Shown here piece by piece: positions 1 through 5,695 of a stretch of 6,111 nt of DNA. The stretch lies in contig JAFGKQ010000279.1 of assembly GCA_016928495.1 (NCBI GenBank), positions 1 through 6,111 on the forward strand. The letters run 5' to 3'. The DNA comes from Candidatus Fermentibacterales bacterium (GTDB lineage: Bacteria; Fermentibacterota; Fermentibacteria; Fermentibacterales; JAFGKQ01). Below the pieces are notes generated by a model. It had not been told where the DNA came from. It worked only from the letters and a program-made list of their open reading frames with translations, and did not search any database. Within the stretch, counting starts at the first letter, position 1, and every line of letters begins with the position of its first letter. Position numbers and translations under genes: made by a program.

Positions 1-183
1 CCCTACAGCGGCGACTCCACGGGGGTGGCCCGGCAGTGCACCAGGAACTTCGTGCTGAAGGTCTACCTGGATGCCGGCATGATGACGGGCTACCAGGCCA
101 TGGGTGAAGCGGTATTCGTCCTCAGGCCGGATAGCACCGGCGTCTGGCATATCTGGCTCTGGTTCGACGAGTCGAACGTGTGA
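1..183 (+). CDS. C-terminal end of an unrecognised protein (5' truncated)
   Basis: Frame 1 is open from the left edge to TGA at 181-183 and gives the last 60 residues of a protein whose start lies outside the window. It shows the same strong G/C preference at third codon positions as the genes downstream, so I take it as real coding sequence. The visible part looks like two or three beta-strands: a stretch ending in FVLKVYLDAG, then GEAVFVLRPDSTGVWHIWLW, followed by an acidic tail DESNV. An alternation of hydrophobic residues ending in W-x-I-x-x-W is reminiscent of the last strands of small NTF2-like or lipocalin-like beta-rich domains, but this is only an impression and I do not recognise the family. 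Its stop overlaps a GTG at 180-182 (GTGA), the usual geometry for translational coupling to a downstream gene, here the protease. Confidence 0.75.
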   Translation, partial: PYSGDSTGVARQCTRNFVLKVYLDAGMMTGYQAMGEAVFVLRPDSTGVWHIWLWFDESNV

Positions 184-2128
184 GGCGGCCGGGAACGGAC
201 GGGGCCCCGCGATTCGCCTGATACCGCTTCTGCTTCTCTGGCAGATACTGCTGCCTTCCATGCCACCGCAGGCCGTTCCCCGGGACGGCCCGGTCCCCGG
301 CGTCTGGTGGGTCTTTCTCTCCGACAGGGGCCCGGGGCTCGAGGCCAGGCTCGAGCAGAGGTACTCGGAGCTGGCCTCGACCGGGGCGATCGAAAGGCGC
401 ACGCTTCGAGGCTCGGTGGTCCTGGGTCCGGGCGATCTCGCGCCCTTCCACGAGTACGTCGAGGCGGTCGAGTCTCTGGCCGGACCCGTCAGGGTCGGCT
501 CCAGGTTCCTCAACGCCGTAAGCGTGACAGTCGATGACCGGGCTGCGCTGCAGGCCCTGCTCGACCTGCCGTTCGTGGCTTCCGCGCGTCCGGTCGCTGC
601 GAGCAGCTACAGGGACCCCGTTCCCCTCACGGCCGAGTCCTGGCCGGAGCCTGGGGTGATGAGCGAGGGGCAGCTCTCCCAAGTGGGTCTTTCCGCGCTG
701 CACCAGCGGGGCTGGGCCGGTTCGGGAGTCCTGATCGGGGTGCTCGACTCCGGCTTCGACCTGGACCACGTCTGCTTCGCCGACATCGTGATCGTGGACG
801 AATACGACTTCGTCGGAGACGACAGCGTTACCTGCTATCAGGAGGGCGATCCGGCTTCTACGGGGAACCACGGCGCTGCCGTGCTCTCCATCCTCGGAGG
901 ATACGAGGAGGGCATCTACAGCGGAGGCGCCCCGGCCGCCGGCTTCCTGCTGATGCGGACGGAGGACACGGGGGACGAGTACCAGCAGGAAGAGGACTTC
1001 TGGGTGGAGGGCCTCGAGTGGGCCGAGGAGCGCGGCGCCGATGTCATCAGCAGCTCTCTGGGCTACATCGACTGGTACGGCTACGAGGACATGGACGGCA
1101 ACACGGCCGTCACCACCATAGCCGCCGACTCGGCCGCCGCCCGGGGCCTTCTCGTGGTCAACGCCATCGGCAACAACGGCCCGTCTCCCGGAACCCTGAT
1201 CGCTCCGGCCGACGGTGATCTGGTGCTCTCCGTAGGCGGAGTGACCTCGCTCGATGAGGTGGTGGAGTTCTCCTCCAGAGGGCCGACCTACGACGGACGC
1301 ACCAAGCCCGACGCCATGGCAAGGGCCTACTACACTTCCATAGCGAACTACAGCACGGGAAGCGGCTACATCGGCGGGAACGGGACCTCCTTCTCGACGC
1401 CGCTCCTGACATCTGTGGTCTCGATCATGCTGGAGCACCACCCGGAGTGGGGACCGGAGAAGGTTCTCGAGATCATCAGGGCGACCGCGTCACGCTCGGG
1501 CTCCCCGGACAACGACTATGGCTGGGGAATAGCCCGGGGAGTGGAGGCGGTGGTCTACTCCTCCATCGCCGGCCAGGTCCGCAGGAGCGACGATGGCTCG
1601 CCCCTTGCGGCCTATCCGCTCGAGATCGATTGCGCCGGTTCCTCCTACCAGGTCTCGACCAACGGGCAGGGCTGGTTCCTGCTCGAGCCGGAGAGCCTGG
1701 GCCCCTTCCACGTGTCGGGAGCGGGTGGGCCCGGCGAGGTCCTTGGCGTCTGGGGGTCAGTGGGCGAGGAGGGCGTCGAGCTGACTGTCTTCGTGGACAT
1801 GTATGACCCTTCCGGTCCGGTAGGAGAGCCCAGCGTCTATCCCGATCCGTGCGTTCCCGGCGCCGGCTGCTCCCATGTCTACGTCGGCTTCGACCTCGAA
1901 GCTCCCGGCGATGTGAGCCTGACGGTTTTCACACTGGACGGCAGGGCCGTATACTCGGAGGTCAGGACGGGTCTTCAGCAGGGAGCCTACAGGGCGCCCC
2001 TTCCGGGGGAGGCCTTCAGCTGGGACTGGACCGGCGAGTCCGGGGACATGGTATCGAGCGGCATATACCTGTTCTGTCTCAGGACGGACCGGGGCGTGAC
2101 CGTCATCAAGGCGGCCCTGGCCAGGTAG
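104..2128 (+). CDS. Secreted subtilisin-family (S8) serine protease with C-terminal FlgD-Ig/sorting-like domain
   Basis: Predicted exported endopeptidase. Residues are counted from the GTG at 104. The order is: hydrophobic signal-like segment 39-50; I9-like propeptide about 66-165, with the WVFLSDRG and FLNAVSV strands seen in FCB-group subtilases; catalytic domain about 195-485. The triad is complete: Asp215 (VLDSG), His256 (GNHGAAV) and Ser429 (GTSFSTP), with oxyanion-hole Asn357 (AIGNNG). Residues about 487-565 resemble a carboxypeptidase-regulatory beta-sandwich (SIAGQVRRSDDGSPLAAYP). Residues about 575-674 resemble a FlgD-Ig or type-A sorting domain (VFTLDGRAVYS, WDWTGESGDMVSSGIYLF, ending IKAALAR), which in relatives directs export or surface attachment. 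Cys583/Cys589 and Cys224/Cys244 could form disulfides. The start is unresolved: the coordinates give the longest open frame, but its first 80 bases lie inside the upstream gene, and the first ATG (260) would remove the signal peptide. The true start is probably between 180 and 220 (see findings). Substrate unknown. Confidence 0.93.
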   Translation: MKRYSSSGRIAPASGISGSGSTSRTCEAAGNGRGPAIRLIPLLLLWQILLPSMPPQAVPRDGPVPGVWWVFLSDRGPGLEARLEQRYSELASTGAIERRTLRGSVVLGPGDLAPFHEYVEAVESLAGPVRVGSRFLNAVSVTVDDRAALQALLDLPFVASARPVAASSYRDPVPLTAESWPEPGVMSEGQLSQVGLSALHQRGWAGSGVLIGVLDSGFDLDHVCFADIVIVDEYDFVGDDSVTCYQEGDPASTGNHGAAVLSILGGYEEGIYSGGAPAAGFLLMRTEDTGDEYQQEEDFWVEGLEWAEERGADVISSSLGYIDWYGYEDMDGNTAVTTIAADSAAARGLLVVNAIGNNGPSPGTLIAPADGDLVLSVGGVTSLDEVVEFSSRGPTYDGRTKPDAMARAYYTSIANYSTGSGYIGGNGTSFSTPLLTSVVSIMLEHHPEWGPEKVLEIIRATASRSGSPDNDYGWGIARGVEAVVYSSIAGQVRRSDDGSPLAAYPLEIDCAGSSYQVSTNGQGWFLLEPESLGPFHVSGAGGPGEVLGVWGSVGEEGVELTVFVDMYDPSGPVGEPSVYPDPCVPGAGCSHVYVGFDLEAPGDVSLTVFTLDGRAVYSEVRTGLQQGAYRAPLPGEAFSWDWTGESGDMVSSGIYLFCLRTDRGVTVIKAALAR

Positions 2129-2163
2129 TCCGGCCGGGTCGCGCTCTGGGTGCAGCTATTGAA

Positions 2164-2171
2164 GGGAGGGG
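2164..2171 (+). promoter_or_regulatory. Ribosome binding site fixing the start of the 2174 gene
   Basis: GGGAGGGG lies just upstream of ATG 2174 and includes GGAGG at 2165-2169, four bases before the ATG. It argues for ATG 2174 over the in-frame GTG at 2150, which would put the Shine-Dalgarno sequence inside the gene and add eight residues (MQLLKGGE) in front of an otherwise typical signal peptide. Confidence 0.75.
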
Positions 2172-2173
2172 AG

Positions 2174-3889
2174 ATGAGACCTTCGTTTGTTGCTGTTCTG
2201 GTTGCCCTGTTCTCCGTGGTCGGCCTGTCGCTCGCGCAGCCGGAGTCGTTCCGGTCGCTCTCGACCTCGGGCCTCATCTACGACGATCTCGACCTCTGGG
2301 TTCACAACCTGCTCCACACGAACCCGGTTCCCGATCGTCTCGTGGAGGTGCCCGGCTACCGGATCTACAGCGGCATTGCCAACCTTGCCTCGGGAGAGGA
2401 CCGGATGTTCGACGAGAGCGAGGACGGGGAGAGCGCGTTCATGCTCGGCGGAAGCGCCGAGATAACACCCTCGACGCTCACGATGGCCGGACTCGCGGAC
2501 TTCTTCGATGACCGGATCCTGGAGGACATAACTCTCTACGGCCCGTCCATGGAGGAGCTCGTGACCGCCGAAGGCGAGGCCGAGGCGACCTACTCCGTGT
2601 TCACCGACGTCAATGGAGACGGTGTCTACGACAGCAAGCAGACCGTCTACCAGCACGCGATCGGGTGGGCCGACTCCTCCTCGACCGGCTTCTCGCTCTG
2701 GGGCGGCTTCAGGCCCGGTCCGAGCTGGCAGATGGGCGCTGCCGTCGGCTACAACAAGACCTGCGTCGAGGACATGCCCTCGGGCCTGAACTACTCGGAG
2801 GAGGTCAGCGACACGAACCTCGTCACCGGCGCGCCGACCTTCCACTCGCTAGAGTCCTACAGCGGCTCGGAGAAGATGAACAGCGGGGTCATCTCGGGCG
2901 CTCTGTCGGGCAGGGGGACCATCTCCGAGAGCATGGTGCTGGGCGGGATGTTCTCCATAGGGATCATCAACGGGACCTTCGAGTCGACCAACAACGATCT
3001 GGGCTCCTGGGACTACGCGCCGGGGGACCCGACCGTCCACGACGACCTCAACTGGACCTCGCAGGTCAGCCACTCCGTCGACGCCAGCGGCACCGCCTTC
3101 GGGGGCGGGGCCGAGCTGGCATGGGACATGACCGACATCTGGAGGTTCGAGCTCGGGGCCACCTACAACACGGCGTCATGGGACGGCTCGACGTCGGACT
3201 ACGTGTTCCAGGCGGACAGCCTGTTCCTCACCACCGTGGGCTCCCTGCTCGAGAGCGATGACATCTCCGTCAGCGGCGCCGGCGACATGACGCTCGAGCA
3301 CTCCGACGACCGCATCGCGGCCGGGGTGAAGACGACGGCCGTGCCCGTCGACTTCACGACCATCAGCTTCGGGGTCCTCTTCGGCATGGAGTCGCTCACC
3401 CAGACCGAGATATCGGACGCCAGCTACCAGAGGACAGAGGTCTTCGACGACGGCGACAGCGAGTACGCCGACCCTGACGACTACGTCGCCACGTCCACAT
3501 GGTCGCAGACGATGCAGACCAGGACCACCGAAGAGCGCATGACCATCTCCATACCGGTAGGTGTCGAGGTGGAGGTGCTGCCCAGGGTCGCTCTCAGGCT
3601 GGGCGCCCGGCCGGGGTTCGTGGACGAGACCGAGACGACCACCACCAGCCTGCTGGCCGCAAGCCCGGTGACCGAGGTCGTCGAGTACGGGGACGGGTCC
3701 GTGACGGAGACCGTCGAGGACCCCTGGACCACCTACGATGGAACGCTGAGCAGCACCAGTGCGATGAGAACGGAGATCCCCTACAGCTACGGCATCGGCT
3801 TCGATCCCGTAGACTACGTTCAGATCGATCTGATGGGATTCGACGGGGACCTCAGCGACTGGCGCCTGTCGGCAACCGTGAAGTTCTAG
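2174..3889 (+). CDS. Probable outer-membrane beta-barrel protein, function unknown
   Basis: A 571-residue protein with a clear Sec signal peptide: Met-Arg, a hydrophobic core at about 5-20, and probable cleavage after LSLAQ or one residue earlier. The mature part has many short alternating hydrophobic/polar strands separated by long acidic, Ser/Thr-rich loops. Examples are IWRFELGATYNTASW (322-336), TTISFGVLFGM (395-405) and ERMTISIPVGVEVEVLP followed by RVALRLGARPGF (454-482). It ends DWRLSATVKF: hydrophobics at every second position back from the terminal Phe571, the pattern recognised by the BAM machinery in outer-membrane proteins. Residues 145-153 (DVNGDGVYD) match a dockerin/EF-hand-like calcium loop, D-x-N-x-D-G-x-x-D, in the N-terminal part. 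It follows the protease by 45 bases and precedes the lipoprotein by 10, so co-expression is likely. I do not recognise a named family; transporter, secretion-accessory or adhesive roles are all possible. A soluble beta-rich surface protein is the main alternative. Confidence 0.7.
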   Translation: MRPSFVAVLVALFSVVGLSLAQPESFRSLSTSGLIYDDLDLWVHNLLHTNPVPDRLVEVPGYRIYSGIANLASGEDRMFDESEDGESAFMLGGSAEITPSTLTMAGLADFFDDRILEDITLYGPSMEELVTAEGEAEATYSVFTDVNGDGVYDSKQTVYQHAIGWADSSSTGFSLWGGFRPGPSWQMGAAVGYNKTCVEDMPSGLNYSEEVSDTNLVTGAPTFHSLESYSGSEKMNSGVISGALSGRGTISESMVLGGMFSIGIINGTFESTNNDLGSWDYAPGDPTVHDDLNWTSQVSHSVDASGTAFGGGAELAWDMTDIWRFELGATYNTASWDGSTSDYVFQADSLFLTTVGSLLESDDISVSGAGDMTLEHSDDRIAAGVKTTAVPVDFTTISFGVLFGMESLTQTEISDASYQRTEVFDDGDSEYADPDDYVATSTWSQTMQTRTTEERMTISIPVGVEVEVLPRVALRLGARPGFVDETETTTTSLLAASPVTEVVEYGDGSVTETVEDPWTTYDGTLSSTSAMRTEIPYSYGIGFDPVDYVQIDLMGFDGDLSDWRLSATVKF

Positions 3890-3893
3890 GAGG
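3888..3893 (+). promoter_or_regulatory. Ribosome binding site overlapping the preceding stop codon
   Basis: A perfect AGGAGG begins within the TAG stop (3887-3889) of the barrel gene. It is six bases from ATG 3900 but only three from the adjacent ATG 3897, so the second ATG of the ATGATG pair is the better start. A ribosome ending the upstream gene would sit on this site, so translational coupling is likely. Confidence 0.8.
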
Positions 3894-3899
3894 CTCATG

Positions 3900-5129
3900 A
3901 TGAAGAAACTGCTGGCAGCTCTCGGGCTGGTCGCCCTGCTCGCCGCAGGCTGCGGGCCCGAGGACAACCCGTTTGCCGCCGATCCCGACGCGGGGTGGCA
4001 GGGTGGCTCCTCATTGCCGCGAATCCAGGCCTGGGGCACGCTGAGCGGGGGAATGGGCAGCCACGTGCTCAACGACGTGGATCCCGACGTTGATGGCCTT
4101 CAGGACTGCATCCTGATCGGCTTCGACGACAGCATGGACCCGTCCACCATCAGCGCTTCGGCCTTCGATATCACAAGTGTCTACCCGGACACGTCCGGCA
4201 TGACCCTGACCAGCGTCGAGTACGTAGAGGAAACGAGGACAGCGGTCCTGGGAGGCACCTTCGACTGGGATCACGGCTACGTCCTCACCGTAGCGGCCAA
4301 CGTGCCCACCGATCTCGCGGGCAACCCGCTCGATGCCAACCACAACAACCTCGCGGACGGCGCTCCGTGGGACGACGCGAGGTCATGGTTCATCAACGGC
4401 GCGGCTCCGGCCGTCGACCTGACGAGCCCTCGCGTGGGGACCGCCATCCCCTACGGGGGCGGCCTCCCGGACCCGATGACCTGGATAACCATCGGCTTCG
4501 ACGACGGGCCCATGGATCCCCTGTTCATGACCGAGGCCTACGCGACCCTCGTGCGCACTGCCGACTCCTCCTCGGTGGATCTCACGATCATCAGCGTCAG
4601 CCCCACCGAGCTGGTAGTCCAGCCATCCAGCGCCCTCGAATGGGGCGAGAGGTACACGGTCAGGGCTAGCGCGGACATGCGGGACGAGTCCGGGAACAGC
4701 CTGGACACCGACGGCAACGGCTACATCTGGCCTGACGAGCAGGACTTCACGTGGGACTTCCAGATGCAGGACGACAGCACGACCCACAAGACCCCGCCGG
4801 CTGTTGCAGGAGTGCTGCTGGATACCGACCTCCAGTGGCTGATGATCGAGTTCCACGAGAGCCTCACCGGCGATTTCGTCGTCATGGATCCTGCCACGCT
4901 GAACGCGGCCAACATCCAGCTCCATGACAACGAGGGGATCAACCCGATGGTGTTCGAGGTCCACCCTGCGGGCAACAGAGTGTACTGCTACTTCCAGAGA
5001 CCCTTCGACTTCCCCTCGAACCTCTGGGTGTCCGCCATGGTCCGTGACGAGTACGGGAACTACTTCGACGGCAACAACGACGGACTGGGTGGAACGCCGG
5101 GAGAGGACGACTACCACCTCGGCTTCTAG
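3900..5129 (+). CDS. Lipoprotein with three tandem SbsA/Big_5 Ig-like domains
   Basis: A 409-residue exported lipoprotein. It starts MKKLLAALGLVALLAAGC, a short basic N-terminus and hydrophobic core leading to a lipobox with Cys18 as the lipidated residue, followed by GPEDNPF. Three Ig-like repeats of SbsA/Big_5 type follow, at about 42-164, 170-287 and 297-409. Repeats 1 and 2 share the strand-turn core I-x-I-G-F-D-D-(G)-x-M-D-P (71-81 and 196-207); repeat 3 keeps only a relaxed version (LMIEF, later VMDP). Each repeat ends with Gly-Asn, an acidic Asn/Asp loop and a Phe-terminated strand. Family knowledge: such domains occur in S-layer and cell-surface proteins as structural or sugar/metal-binding modules; no catalytic motif is visible. 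Start chosen by spacing from AGGAGG at 3888-3893; ATG 3897 would add one Met. Tight linkage to the barrel gene suggests a shared place in the outer membrane. Ligand or partner unknown. Confidence 0.85.
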   Translation: MKKLLAALGLVALLAAGCGPEDNPFAADPDAGWQGGSSLPRIQAWGTLSGGMGSHVLNDVDPDVDGLQDCILIGFDDSMDPSTISASAFDITSVYPDTSGMTLTSVEYVEETRTAVLGGTFDWDHGYVLTVAANVPTDLAGNPLDANHNNLADGAPWDDARSWFINGAAPAVDLTSPRVGTAIPYGGGLPDPMTWITIGFDDGPMDPLFMTEAYATLVRTADSSSVDLTIISVSPTELVVQPSSALEWGERYTVRASADMRDESGNSLDTDGNGYIWPDEQDFTWDFQMQDDSTTHKTPPAVAGVLLDTDLQWLMIEFHESLTGDFVVMDPATLNAANIQLHDNEGINPMVFEVHPAGNRVYCYFQRPFDFPSNLWVSAMVRDEYGNYFDGNNDGLGGTPGEDDYHLGF

Positions 5130-5176
5130 CCGGAGGCTGTGAGATAGCCCGGATGGAAGGGGACTGACAGGGCGAA

Positions 5177-5695
5177 GTGGCTCTGATCCGAAGACTCCTG
5201 ATCCTCGTACTGGCGGTCGGCCTTCTGTCGGTGACGGGGATCGCACGGCTCGAGTTCCCCTGGGGCGATCCGGACTTCCAGATCAGTGGCACCCTCGTGC
5301 TCGCTTACCTGTTGTGGGCCGGCGCCGAGTCCGGAAGGCGCCGGCCCAGGCTCGACCTTCCGGTGCTGGGAATGTACTCGGTGCTCCTCGTGAGCGTGCT
5401 GGACAGCTTCCTGATCAGGCTGACGGTGTTCCCCGGAGTGCTGGGCAGCGAGCTCTGGCCGGTTCGATGGGCCGGCCTGGGCCTGTTCGTGATCGGATCC
5501 GGGATCAGGCTCGCACCGGTCGCGGGAAGGACCTCCGCTCTCAGAGCCGGCAGGGCTCTTCAGCTTGCGGGTCTTCCGGCTGCCCTGGGAAGCGTGGCCG
5601 GTCTGGTCGTCGGCCTGCTGCCCGCGATGATGACCGTCAGGATGGAGTCCGCCAGCCTCCCCGCCGACGGCGAGGGATCTCTCCGGCAGCCGTGA
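5177..5695 (+). CDS. Small multi-spanning membrane protein, weakly ICMT/PEMT-like
   Basis: A 172-residue hydrophobic protein with about five predicted transmembrane segments: 5-23, 35-51, 61-80, 97-112 and 128-152. The N-terminus is basic (ALIRRLL) and the C-terminal tail is polar. An in-frame TGA at 5165-5167 leaves GTG 5177 as the first possible start; the only Shine-Dalgarno-like sequences are AGGG at 5169-5172 and a purine run GGAAGGGGA further up, so initiation may be weak. RWAGLGLFVIGSGIRL (97-112) followed by a short basic linker and a glycine-rich helix resembles the end of the isoprenylcysteine carboxyl methyltransferase/PEMT fold. The usual G-P-Y-x-x-x-R-H-P-x-Y signature is absent, so methyltransferase activity should not be assumed. 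The stop overlaps the start of dtd by four bases (GTGA, 5692-5695), implying coupled translation. I cannot assign a function. Confidence 0.7.
   Translation: MALIRRLLILVLAVGLLSVTGIARLEFPWGDPDFQISGTLVLAYLLWAGAESGRRRPRLDLPVLGMYSVLLVSVLDSFLIRLTVFPGVLGSELWPVRWAGLGLFVIGSGIRLAPVAGRTSALRAGRALQLAGLPAALGSVAGLVVGLLPAMMTVRMESASLPADGEGSLRQP

Noticed and set aside
201-209. Programmed -1 frameshift at the GGGGCCCC run ahead of the protease
   Set aside because: In the GTG 180 frame the codons are GGG GCC CCG, which do not form an X-XXY-YYZ slippery heptamer, and no stimulatory structure was evident. Sequence error or mutation is the simpler explanation.
122-1441. Long open frame (439 codons) on the minus strand opposite the protease
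   Set aside because: It is the antisense shadow of a GC-rich, third-position-biased gene. Its translation is Arg/Gly/Val/His-rich with no recognisable domain, while the + strand carries an intact catalytic triad across the same bases.
2129-2163. Promoter or terminator between the protease and barrel genes
   Set aside because: The gap is short and GC-rich, with no -35/-10-like pair and no stem followed by T residues.
1849-2511. + strand open frame of 220 codons bridging the protease end and barrel start
   Set aside because: It is out of frame with both well-supported genes, is Arg/Gly/Ser-rich and lacks any motif; a by-product of high GC.
2174-3889. Assigning the barrel protein as PorV or another named T9SS component
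   Set aside because: The barrel-like ending and the neighbouring sorting-like tail are suggestive, but I see no family-specific motif to justify the name.
3176-4072. Minus-strand open frame of 298 codons across the barrel/lipoprotein junction
   Set aside because: It spans the junction of two well-supported + strand genes with Shine-Dalgarno sites and signal peptides, has low-complexity composition and no domain signal.
5130-5152. Possible hairpin terminator after the lipoprotein gene (GGCT 5135-5138 with AGCC 5146-5149, extended by CCG/CGG)
   Set aside because: The core stem is only four pairs, extension needs a bulge, and no T-run follows. It does not support transcription stopping here.
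4383-5246. Minus-strand open frame of 287 codons opposite the lipoprotein
   Set aside because: It is antisense to the Big_5 repeats and has a repetitive Val/Arg/Gly/His composition typical of a shadow frame.
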